NCBI GenBank assembly: GCA_014885115.2
Contig: WKLE02001086.1
Coordinates: 1 to 12,096 of the forward strand
DNA: 12,096 nucleotides
Direction: 5' to 3'
DNA from: Asterionellopsis glacialis
Lineage: Eukaryota > Bacillariophyta > Plagiogrammaphyceae > Rhaphoneidales > Asterionellopsidaceae
The first letter of the stretch is position 1. Each line of letters opens with the position of its first letter. The notes beneath the pieces are model-generated. The model was not told where the DNA came from. It saw nothing but the letters and a program-made list of their open reading frames with translations, and searched no databases. A program made the translations under genes and the position numbers. Shown here one piece after another: positions 1 to 7,683 of the stretch.

Positions 1-1316
1 TCTTGGCGCGAAATCGGGGTCTGAGGGGTACGTTTTTCGTGGCAAATGGTCTTAATATACACTCTACAAGTATATGTTGCATTGATGGAAGGAAGCAATC
101 AATAAAATCTTAGTCTGGAGACATGTTTGGCGTTAGGAAGATACAGGTATTAATACTTTCAATTTAGATATTTTTTTACACGTAAAAGTTTGTCTGGAAT
201 CGATTTTGCCATAAAAAAGCACAATATGATTGGTTATCTCAATAATAGTAGACGTCAGAAGCCTTTTTTCATATGTATAAGTATGCTGCATTATCAGAAC
301 TACCTGTACTGTAAGTTCAATTAAGAACATACAGAAATCCATACTAAGTTTCAAGAAGTTGAATGATGCCTACCGTACCCAGGTACCTGTAGTCCTACAA
401 TAAACAATACCAGGTACGTTCGCCCAACAGGTACGGTACGGTACAGTTATACCGGTACTTTTGAAGGAAGAAGAGTAAAAACTGGACTTGCGTTTTGTCA
501 ACAAATAATATATTGTGTCCAGAAAACCGGCGGTGCAATTTTCCTTTTTTTGACAGCCCCCCCCCGTACAGATAGACAGGACAGTATAAGCACATTTTTT
601 AACAAAATAATTATCAGTACTGTAACTGGTACCTGGTGGTGCACCATGGGGGATCGGGTATTTCCACACTTTGTGTGGATTTACCCCCACTACTCTTTTT
701 CCATACAAAGGCTCTTTTAAACAGCCTCCTGGTATATGCCAGATGTGGATTTACAACTACCAGGTACGTGAATTCCTAATTTATAGCTCCCGTATGTTCA
801 CAAAATACCGTCTCATCACCAATGGCCTATAACGTCATCAACAATCTCTTCCAATTTCCCTGATTTATGACTAAGGGTGGAGTTAGAATCTTTTTTACTT
901 TGGACAACAGACAGACAAGGGTTTTCTTCAAAATTAATGCTTGGGCAAAAAAATTGCAGCAAGGGTTGATATGAATATTTGGTGTATGTAAACTATGAAC
1001 AGTGATTTATAGACTGGGCAGCACTTCTCAATTTTTCTTTGTTGCAGTTAACTTCACATTTCCATGTCAGGCTGCATGTGAGCTTACACATATGATTTGA
1101 ACAACCAAAACTCAAAAGAAATTATCCAACAATCAATCAGAATCACCACCATCCCATGTTTCATGAAGTCAAATTTTTTATGCTGCTCATTTGTTGTCAT
1201 GCATTTTGTTGATTGTTGTGTTTGTCATGGTGAGCACCCTTCCTCAAAAAAATTTAAAAAATTGTTGTTTACTTCCTCCGATATAAGCAATAATTTTTCA
1301 TTGCAATTCTTGCCTA
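1..1316. other. Left-hand non-coding region, no recognised gene
   Basis: I see no convincing gene here on either strand. The longest open frame (370-708, minus) has no recognisable motif and runs through a poly-C tract (C9 at 557-565) and simple GGTAC-type repeats, so I treat it as chance. The sequence is AT-rich with scattered short palindromes, for example CCACAC-TTT-GTGTGG at 664-678. It could hold eroded remains of the LINE whose RT lies at 4111-5119, because that gene's downstream RNase H part would be expected on this side of the mariner element, but I could not recognise RNase H motifs. Confidence 0.5.
365..770. repeat. GGTAC-rich motif cluster with 12-bp direct repeats
   Basis: The motif GGTAC/GTACC recurs about ten times, including the palindrome CAGGTACCTG (380-389) and three tandem GGTAC units at 430-444. 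A 12-bp direct repeat TACCAGGTACGT occurs at 408-419 and 758-769, and TGTGGATTTAC occurs at 674-684 and 744-754. The density is far above the rest of the window. It may be a short non-autonomous element or a degenerate minisatellite. No function can be assigned. Confidence 0.4.
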
Positions 1317-1340
1317 GAGCCTGGTACATACAGTACATAA
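1317..1340 (+). repeat. Left terminal inverted repeat of mariner element
   Basis: Begins GAGCCTGGTACATACAG and follows TA at 1315-1316. It matches the reverse complement of 4013-4036 at 20 of 24 bases; the mismatches are at TIR positions 4, 7, 16 and 22. Confidence 0.75.
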
Positions 1341-1437
1341 CACAATAGAATCCATTTTGTGTATACAGGCTCCTGCAAATATTTCAATGTTTTTTGTTTT
1401 GACATGACACAACTAAGTTGTAAGCAGTGACAATGGC

Positions 1438-1491
1438 AATGGAATCGATCTCTCTTCTTGTTTGTTGGTTGTTGAGAGATTCAATTCCATT
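1438..1491 (+). other. Imperfect hairpin upstream of the transposase start
   Basis: The left arm at 1438-1454 (AATGGAATCGATCTCTC) pairs with 1474-1491 (GAGAGATTCAATTCCATT). There is one small bulge and a T/G-rich loop of about 19 nt. It lies 16 bases before the candidate transposase ATG at 1507 and could be structure in the 5' leader. No function is shown. Confidence 0.4.
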
Positions 1492-1506
1492 GAAGAAATA
1501 CAAATC

Positions 1507-3791
1507 ATGACCCCTCAAAATAGTGGTGAGAGTGTTGCACTGCTAAATCCTCTGATTCATCCAGTGGGTGCACTGGTTGAGGTCAATCCTGAACATCAAC
1601 ATGGAAATCCTGTCAGTAATGGAGGAAAAGCTTAGATGCAGAGCTACAACCTTGAAATGGGAGGGGAACTGTTTTGTACAACAGTATTGATGGGCATGTG
1701 TCTTTAGATATTTAGCCTGAAAGGCTTCATCATGCAAGTTTGACAGCTTTTGCAAGAAAAATGCAAGAAACAATAAAAGTAGTGGAAGCACACCATCCAT
1801 TTTGACACCAGCACACAGGGATGTTTGTCTGGGCAGTCAAAGTAACAACAACAATTCCACCCCTTGTAGAATGAGACAGTTGGGAATTGTGAATGTCTTT
1901 GCCAAGTTAAGGCATTGGGATAGCTCAAGAAACAGTCATCAAAAACATTCATTACTAAAATATTAGAAAGCTGGAAGAAAAAGAAAAGAAAAAGATTGGC
2001 TTCATCTGCATGAAGCACAGGTTGCTAATCAATCAGAGTCAAAGCAGAATTCACATTTGAATACACCAGAAAGGGAGTTGGTTGTACAAGCAAGAGCAAT
2101 TATCACTTCGGTTCCAGAAGACAGGTGACCAAAAAGAAGCAGGCCAAATTTGGATCTTGCATTTGCTATTGGAAAAACTCAGCAGAAAACAATTTGGAAT
2201 ATCAATAAAAGAGTGCTTGAACACAATAATAATCCCAAACATCAGCAAAGGAGTGATGATGCTGGGATAACTGTATTTCATACAGTAAAAAACAAAAGGT
2301 TGCTTCCACTCCATTGCATTATTATAAAAAGTGGAAACAAATGAATCGTCTTGGTGAAAGTTTTGACAACAAAGAGTTGGCAACCAAGACTGGAACAATC
2401 TCCCTATATTTCTTCAGAAATAGGAAAGTTTGTAAGGAAAACCAAAGGGAAAATCATATGGCAACAGCTGACAATACAAGTTGCAGGAGGAAAGGATCTG
2501 GCAAAACCAATATGTGTTGTTACAATTAAGAATTAGGTTATGAAGTTGCCTGACTTGAGATATGCTTCAACATGAATCTTCCCAATTGTGAGAACAAAAA
2601 AATCAGGTTAGATTGGTCCATCAATTGGCATCTATTTTGGAATGGAGCAAAGTTGGTGGCTCCCAAGGTGCAGGTAATTGTTTTTCAAGATGATGAGAAA
2701 TGGTTTCATGCTCTGGTTGTCCAGAAACACAACAAACTTGTACCTCATTTCAGATGTGTGCCATCTTGACATTGGGGTTATCACAAGCACCATATTAGCA
2801 AGGTGATGTGTTTGTTGACAATAGCCTTTGCTCCATTGGACAACAACTTTTCAAAAGATGGGATTGCTTACAACATTGACTTCCTATGAATTGGTGGGAT
2901 TGTCCTGGCTAAACAAGATTCATATCATCATGTCTACAAGGGATATGGTGCATATCATTACCCAAACAAACCTGACAATATTCTTAGGTGTGAAGGTGAG
3001 TTTTATTGGGAGAACTGGGAGATCTGAGGTAGCTGCAAAGGAACTCCAAAAAATCTGAAGTGGTTGCTGCTGAAGTACAAGAAGGAAGTGTAGCAAGAAA
3101 AACTGGAGCAACTAAAGTTACAAATAACTGGGAAGATTGTTGTATTGAGAGGGCAGACAGATAATGCCACCCCTCACCAAGATAAAAGCTGAAAGAGCGT
3201 CAAAATGCAAAGTGGCTGCTTTTCAAATATCAGCCTCCAAATTCACCTTCAACAAATGTATCTGACACAACAGTGTTTCCGGCAATTGCAAAGAGGGTCA
3301 CAGAGAATCAAGAACTCTTTAATTGCAGTCAATATCTAAAAGGGGAGGATCTTTGGGATGTAATTTTGGACATTGACAAGGCATTTCCTGCAGAAACTTT
3401 GGCAAGGTCATACATTCACTATTCTCAAATGGTGAATGCAATTTTTCATTGCAAAGGTGGTGATGAATTTGCTAATGGGTCAGGTGCACTTCATTGTGGT
3501 TTAAGAACAAGGGCTTGTACACCATTTTATTCAAATGATGATGGTGGGTAAGGAGGAGCAATTGGGTCACCAGCCAGAGTTGAAATGATTGACATGAAAG
3601 AAGAGGTGGATTTTGGATGGCTGAGATATCCATCTTCTGATGTCTCTGGTTATGAGCTGGAAGAATATCTTTAACTGGAAGAATTAGATTTTATTGTAGG
3701 CAATATGGACATGAAATGTGATTAATTTGAAAAATGGTCAACAGCATTGTCACAGCTTCAGATGCAACAAGCTGGCAAAAATGATGATTAA
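1507..3791 (+). pseudogene. Mariner-like transposase, degenerate
   Basis: This is the remains of a DDE/D transposase that would bind the TIRs and cut and join DNA in the nucleus. Readable blocks in order are: a possible N-terminus opening MTPQNSGESVALLNP at 1507; a KRSRP then AFAIGKTQQKTIWNI stretch near 2130-2195, in the helix-turn-helix region; VAGGKDLAKPICVVTIKN near 2480-2536; the first catalytic block VFQDDEKWFHALVV near 2680-2720; the second, GQTDNATPH, near 3147-3173; and PPNSPSTNVSDTTVFPAIAKR near 3236-3296. A conserved C-terminal block follows (LARSYIHYSQMVNAIF, then CKGGDEF) and ends at a TAA at 3789. Stops interrupt it at 1633, 2126, 2342, inside FL*IGG, in WEI*G and elsewhere, and there are several frameshifts, one near 3184. 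The third catalytic Asp is probably that of NVSD: 34 residues separate it from the Asp of TDNA if one lost base near 3184 is allowed for. The start is uncertain. The family call is strong. Confidence 0.8.
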
Positions 3792-4002
3792 GATGACAAA
3801 AATGCATGATGTTCTTTTGGAAACAAAAGTGGCAAGAATGCTGAACTATTTGTATTAATTTTAATGTTTGATTGGGACACACTATAATATAATTGTTTTG
3901 TTGTTGATGATTGTAGACTTGCTTGCTTGTATGGATGGGTTCATCAAGTTCTAGATAGAAATGAAAGAAATTGTGCAGAGCCATACAGTATGTCAGTCAT
4001 TG

Positions 4003-4034
4003 GTCTAGTACATTCTGTACAGTATGTACTAGAC
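4003..4034. repeat. 32-bp near-perfect palindrome at the right mariner end
   Basis: Arms GTCTAGTACAT (4003-4013) and ATGTACTAGAC (4024-4034) are exact reverse complements. The spacer contains the palindrome CTGTACAG, so 15 of 16 base pairs match. It overlaps the right TIR and extends inward from it, so this end could form a cruciform or hairpin. Confidence 0.8.
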
Positions 4035-4036
4035 TC
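4013..4036 (-). repeat. Right terminal inverted repeat of mariner element
   Basis: The reverse complement begins GAGTCTAGTACATACTG, followed outward by TA at 4037-4038. The 9-mer ACAGTATGT inside it (4019-4027) is repeated in direct orientation at 3985-3993, and its inverse lies in the left TIR. These are candidate transposase-binding sites (inference). Confidence 0.75.
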
Positions 4037-4110
4037 TATACAATAATCACAAAACTAGTAATAACACTGTGGAAAATTATTGCTTAACAGAGGAAGTAGC
4101 ATGCAATTTT

Positions 4111-5119
4111 ACCATGCATTTTGTCTTCAAGAAATATTTTTTGCCTTGATCCAGTACACTAAGTGTAAAAGTACAATGCTGAGGAGGACAATTCTGTCTT
4201 GGCCATAGTAGTTTGGTGGTCAGAAGAGAGATAGATCCATTTAGCATGTCTGCTGAAATGTGTGTTCCCTTACATTGGCTATATTGGCAATGGATTGTAC
4301 ACAGAGATATAGCCTGCATGCATTGATTTGTTGCAGAGTTGTCTGCAAGCTAGTCCATAGGGTAAAGATGTCCATAAGAAGTTGATCATTGACTCTTTGC
4401 TTTAGTGGTAGCCAGCTTCCTGGTAATTCGAGTGCACCATCAAATGTGGAGAGGAATTGGCAGACAATTGTAAACAGACATGTTGGAAGGTATCGTAGTG
4501 GTGAGCCTGTTTTTATCATGATGTTCCAGCTGACTCCTGCTGTCAATTGTAATTGCTTTTGATGGATAACATTTGTTTTCCTTGGTCATTGTCTTTGCAA
4601 ATGTGGCCTATGATGTATTGTAGTTGAAGGAAGCCTTGTGCCAGGGATAGTTTGTTGAAATTTATGCATCCGTACCTCTCTGGACCAAAAACAAGTGCAT
4701 GTGGTGTAAATCAACTATGGTGTCTACTTGATGCAAGAAATGCATTTGTGAGCAGTTGTTGTAGTGTATCTAGTTCTTGGAGTGTAAATGTGGTCATGGG
4801 AAGGCAGTATTCTAGTCTTTTGAAGGCAACTCACTTGATGGTTGAAGTTGCTTGACTGGATTGATCATGTGAGATCATTTATTTTTGTTTCCATGGCATC
4901 ATACTGTGTTTTCATGTTGCCTTGTAATTGCACCCATACTCCAAAAAGTTTAAATTCTTCATTGTATTCTATAATAGCAGTATTACCATTGCAGATATTT
5001 GTGATTTCTATATCTGCAGGTGATTCTGTTATTGAACATGGCCTTGGCATCTCATCATTCCACTTCCAAGTCAGGAGTAAGCAGAAACATTTGTTCAGAT
5101 TGAGGTTGCCCCCTGTGAT
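4111..5119 (-). pseudogene. LINE-like reverse transcriptase, C-terminal half (degenerate)
   Basis: Read on the minus strand from 5119, this starts with the post-active-site RT motif TGGNLNLNKCF, then KLFGVWVQLQGN. After a frameshift come TTFTLQELDTLQQLL, LVFGPERYGC and LSLAQGFLQLQYIIGHI. The post-RT region follows: TAGVSWNIM, a long stretch ending QQINACRLYLCVQSI (about 4270-4330), GTHISADMLNG, and LLWPRQNCPP to about 4145. This order (RT thumb, then a connector leading toward an RNase H domain) is what I associate with algal LINE-type elements. A TGA lies at 4711-4713 and there are several frameshifts. The upstream half, with YADD, is displaced to 5653 and beyond by an LTR insertion. The downstream RNase H part is missing where the mariner element lies. 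The lower boundary is uncertain by some tens of bases. Confidence 0.75.
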
Positions 5120-5265
5120 TGAACTACACTCCCTGTAGGACACTTTTGAGGATGGCTGATTGATATGGGGACAAGCAGACAGACTCCAAAGTTTACCTTT
5201 TACTAATTTCCTGAATCTTTTCCTGAATCTTTACTTCTGGCTAAATTACCAGATTTTCTTTGCAC

Positions 5266-5272
5266 TATAAAA
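5266..5272 (+). promoter_or_regulatory. TATA-like box in LTR copy A
   Basis: TATAAAA lies mid-LTR, about 40 bases before an AATAAA signal, a plausible core promoter position. Copy B lacks this segment through a deletion of roughly 20 bases, so one of the two is not representative. Confidence 0.4.
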
Positions 5273-5308
5273 CTAGATCTTTAAACTAGCTCATAATTTT
5301 CACCACCA

Positions 5309-5314
5309 AATAAA
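5309..5314 (+). promoter_or_regulatory. Polyadenylation signal in LTR copy A
   Basis: AATAAA lies in the context CACCAAATAAAAGTC, which is kept almost exactly in copy B at 10105-10110. That conservation supports a real signal. Confidence 0.45.
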
Positions 5315-5435
5315 AGTCTTTGTTTCTTTTGTGTGTTGATTGTCTGATTGTTGTGTTGCGCTGCTGTCAACACTAGTGTCATAGGGTATAGTAATGTTAC
5401 TCCCTCTTTCAGAGGCAGGATTTTAACTTGCTTAC

Positions 5436-5652
5436 ATGAAAACCTCTCACTCCTCCAATAGTTTCAGAAGAAAGCTCACGAGTTGAGTCAACAGCAGACT
5501 TTGCTGAGTCCTCCTGCAATCCCCTTTACAAAAACAAAGAAGGAGAGGTTGAAGTCAAAAGACAACAACAAGGATGCGTACAAGACCATCAAGGTCTGCA
5601 TCAATCCCTCTGATCAAAGCTCAGATCCTGAGACAATTAAGAAAATGTTAGG
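5436..5652 (+). pseudogene. Gag N-terminal fragment, copy A
   Basis: The ATG at 5436 corresponds to the gag start of copy B (10230). A one-base deletion about 25 nt into the gene shifts the frame. After it, SQQQTLLSPPAIPFTKTKKE and DNNKDAYKTIKVCINPSD match the lysine-rich N-terminal region of the copy B Gag residue for residue at most positions. Similarity stops near the DPETIKK stretch, at about Gag residue 70, and the sequence passes into the LINE RT (antisense). No capsid or nucleocapsid domain is left, so it cannot make a working Gag. Confidence 0.75.
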
Positions 5653-5800
5653 TATCCTTTCCCACTGTTGAGACAATTTTTCAAGATGTGTTATGAGATT
5701 AATATAATTTTTGCTGTCTTGAGTGTGGCCATCATTCACACTGTTGATGGCATCATCAGCATAGGCATCAATGGTTTGGAAGGTTGATAAGTTTTCTAAT
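5653..5800 (-). pseudogene. LINE-like reverse transcriptase, active-site fragment
   Basis: Minus strand: IDAYADDAINSVND carries the RT active-site YADD motif (motif C; Tyr-Ala-Asp-Asp encoded at 5752-5763). It is followed by LITHLEKLSQQWER, ending at about 5656. In LINE RTs a GG-x-LN-x-K motif follows motif C after about 35-45 residues. Here that motif is found at 5119 on the other side of the LTR insertion, so the two pieces are one gene. The fingers and palm upstream of YADD are not recognisable above about 5800. Both catalytic Asp residues are kept, but the gene is split and truncated. Confidence 0.7.
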
Positions 5801-6019
5801 GTAATATAATAAAATAAAACTAGAGTAGTTATCCACACTAGATTTGAAAAGACGGGAATTTCAAAGCCATGGGCAACTTGGCTTTCAATTTCTCTTCATC
5901 AGTGAAATTCTGAGCCTGCAAAGTTAGTGTTTTTTTATTAACTGTTTTCAGTCGAATGATGTATTTTAGAAAACAGTAAAAGGTAAACCTGGATTATCAC
6001 TATCCCAAATAGAGATTAA
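5801..6019. other. Unassigned spacer with a short hairpin
   Basis: No recognised gene. A perfect 9-bp inverted repeat (ACTGTTTTC at 5941-5949, GAAAACAGT at 5969-5977) forms a hairpin with a 19-nt loop. On the minus strand a short open stretch (about 5845-5920) reads AQNFTDEEKLKAKLPMALKF, preceded by a splice-acceptor-like TTTGCAG. I do not recognise this peptide, and an exon cannot be supported from so little. Confidence 0.3.
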
Positions 6020-7491
6020 AAAAATTAAAAATCCAAAAAAGGATTCTTTTGAATGATGTGCCAGTATTTGCCCACCTATTGGTATGAAGATCCTTTAGGT
6101 GGGCATTTGCAGAAGGTTGGGATGTGGATAATTTGGGAAAGGTGGACAAACTTAGTAGTTTTGTCAAGTAGCAAGTCTTTGATTTGTCTTGTGAATAGGC
6201 AATTATGAAGATAACATGGTTGATGGTAAGCAATAATCAACCTCTTGGTATCAATGGAAGCACCTTGAGCGTTACGTAGGTTGGGTAATGTTGGTTTGTT
6301 TCTTGATTCTAAGAGATGGTTTTTAAAGTGCTGTTGAATAAGTCTTCTTGGCAAATCTTGTGGGTTGTATGGCAAATGTAGAAAGATGCATTTTTTGAAT
6401 GGTGTAGTTAAGGTTGTTGAATGATGTTTGATCTGATGTATCTGTTCTAGAGGTTGAAGAAAGGCTGTAGTGTACCCTCTTGCTAGTAATCATTGATGAA
6501 AGTTTTGAATGGATTGTTTGAGCTTGGTAGAGTCATCAATAAGATGGTTAAATCAATAAAGCATGCTGGAGATTAAGCCAAAAATGACACCTGGTGGGTG
6601 TGCTGTGTGTGGTGGTAGATATAAGTAGAGATTATTGTTTTTTTGTAGAGGGATGTTTTAATAATCCCGTTAGGAGTTAATGAGATCTGAAGATCCAAAA
6701 ATGTGATGGAATGACATAAAGGGGTGAATTCCCATGTTAGTTTTCCAAAATTGATGGAGTCTTGAAAGGCTAGCCAGTTGTTACAGTCAACTTCTGGGTC
6801 TGGATGACAGGCCCAAATGCTGAGGCAATTGTCACTGTATTGTTTGAAGAAAGGTAAGTGTTGTTGGTAAATTTCTAAAAGGTGATATTCATGTGTGCCT
6901 TGATAAAGTGAGGCGTATGAAGCACCGGACAGTGCACCCATTGCTGTGCCTTCTAATTGACACCAGAAAGTATTTCCAAAGTGGAAGATATTGTTATACA
7001 TGATTATGTCAAGGCATTTGATAATAGGATCTGGATTAGGTTTAAAAGATGATAATGGAGGATCTTTTCAAAAAGCTGATAATGTTTTGAGTGCATGATT
7101 TGTATCGATATTAGTGTACATCAAAATGGCATCACAAGTGAATAGTCTGTATTGTCTATGTTTAGGGAGTGATAGTTGTTGGAGTTGGCATTTGACTTGG
7201 TAGGAGCTGGGTGTAAAGCTTAGTAGCTGCTTGAAAAATGATTGAAGTTGTTGGTCTAGCCAGCATCCAAGGCTATGAAGAAAACTGCCACTAACTGAGA
7301 CAATAGGATGGGTTTTCCATGGTTTTTGTGGACTTTTGTGGCAATGTAAAAGTGTGCAAAACAGTCTTCCACATCTAAAGATCAGGCAAGATAGGTAGAG
7401 TTTCATGATCCAAGTGATTCTTTGTGAGTTTTGATGAAATTAAGAATACGTTTGGAAACTAAATCAAGATGGTGGTTTGCTTTGGATTTTT
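6020..7491 (-). pseudogene. Penelope-like reverse transcriptase, core and C-terminus (degenerate)
   Basis: Minus strand. Readable motifs from the N-terminal side are: SKANHHLDLVSKRILNFIKT (about 7434-7495); FYIATKVHK, then after a frameshift KTHPIVSVSGSFLHSLG (about 7266-7316); FTCDAILMYTNIDTNHAL (7089-7142, first catalytic Asp); LEGTAMG...YASLYQG (about 6900-6953); QYSDNCLSIW (second active-site motif, YSDN at 6828-6839); FLDLQI; and TSLYKK. The C-terminal part has LPYNPQDLPRRLIQQ and DTKRLIIAYHQP near 6240-6370. The MYTNI, GTAMG, FLDxxI and LY-K set is typical of Penelope-type RTs. The second Asp of the usual Y-x-D-D is Asn here. Stops (TGA at 7068-7070, TAA after FLA near 6570) and frameshifts break the frame. 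No GIY-YIG endonuclease is seen. This gene continues at 9241-9939 across a nested insertion. Confidence 0.75.
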
Positions 7492-7509
7492 GTAAGTTGA
7501 AAGTAAGTA
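7492..7509. repeat. Target-site duplication, copy 1
   Basis: GTAAGTTGAAAGTAAGTA is identical over 18 bases to 9223-9240, and flanking bases differ on both sides. The two copies bracket the RNase H element, and the Penelope-like RT reads on across them once the insert is left out. Confidence 0.9.
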
Positions 7510-7543
7510 AAGGTAAAATAAGTTCTTTAAATACGTTAATAGA

Positions 7544-7553
7544 CTACCGGTAG
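7544..7553. repeat. 10-bp palindrome near the LINE 3' end
   Basis: CTACCGGTAG lies about 35 bases from the 3' junction of the nested element, with TAGA/TCTA symmetry further out. It may be part of a 3' structure used for template recognition (inference). Confidence 0.4.
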
Positions 7554-7642
7554 CTAATCTACCAATCGGATCTGTGCATCTCGGTGGTTCTGAAACCAGA
7601 ATCCGGAGGAAAACAGAAAGACCGAGTACACCGTATGGGTTT

Positions 7643-7663
7643 AAATTCATATCATATGAATTT
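7643..7663. repeat. 21-bp palindrome in the LINE 3' UTR
   Basis: The arms AAATTCATAT (7643-7652) and ATATGAATTT (7654-7663) are exact reverse complements around a single central C. It lies about 20 nt downstream of the stop codon of the RNase H frame. Confidence 0.7.
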
Positions 7664-7683
7664 GGGGTCAATATCATACCATG

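Larger units (their letters stand above)
1317..4036 (+). mobile_element. Tc1/mariner-superfamily DNA transposon with TIRs and TA flanks
   Basis: This is a 2720-bp cut-and-paste DNA transposon. Terminal inverted repeats of 24 bp at 1317-1340 and 4013-4036 match at 20 of 24 positions, and each is bounded outside by TA (1315-1316 and 4037-4038), the target site of Tc1/mariner elements. Between them lies a degenerate + strand transposase gene with the family's catalytic-core motifs. Its reading frame is broken many times, so the copy is not autonomous. An inverted similarity also exists just outside these ends (1284-1297 against 4073-4086), so the true element may extend somewhat further on both sides. 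On the right it is inserted in or next to a LINE RT fragment. Confidence 0.75.
5120..5411 (+). repeat. 5' LTR, copy A
   Basis: The left edge is set by the start of similarity between copies A and B. The right edge is set by a TGAA...TTCA inverted terminus ending CTCTTTCA at 5411, which is tentative because the homology continues into the leader in both copies. It contains TATAAAA at 5266-5272 and AATAAA at 5309-5314. No clear tRNA primer-binding site follows. An alternative 3' edge is after CTGTCAACA, about 40 bases earlier. Confidence 0.65.
5120..5652 (+). mobile_element. LTR retrotransposon copy A: left LTR plus gag start, truncated
   Basis: The sequence aligns along its whole length with 9940-about 10440 (copy B): shared start TGAA[C/G]TACACTCCCTGTAGG, shared poly(A)-signal region, shared leader and shared first part of gag. 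Homology ends near 5645-5652 and no 3' LTR follows, so the rest of the element was deleted. It lies exactly between two halves of a minus-strand LINE RT, which shows that it inserted into that gene. The internal part is frameshifted, so the copy is dead. Confidence 0.8.

Noticed and set aside
370..708. 112-codon minus-strand open frame
   Set aside because: No known motif, runs through a C9 tract and GGTAC simple repeats, and has no neighbouring gene structure; most likely chance.
3236..3262. Loss of the mariner catalytic Asp (SPS for SPD) as an inactivating mutation
   Set aside because: I recall related algal transposases with a non-Asp residue at this site and a conserved Asp five residues later, so the change may be normal for the family.
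1198..4124. 12-bp direct repeat CATGCATTTTGT as target-site duplication of the mariner element
   Set aside because: Tc1/mariner elements duplicate only TA, and TA is found beside the TIRs; the 12-mer may be chance in AT-rich DNA. Kept only as part of a low-interest finding.
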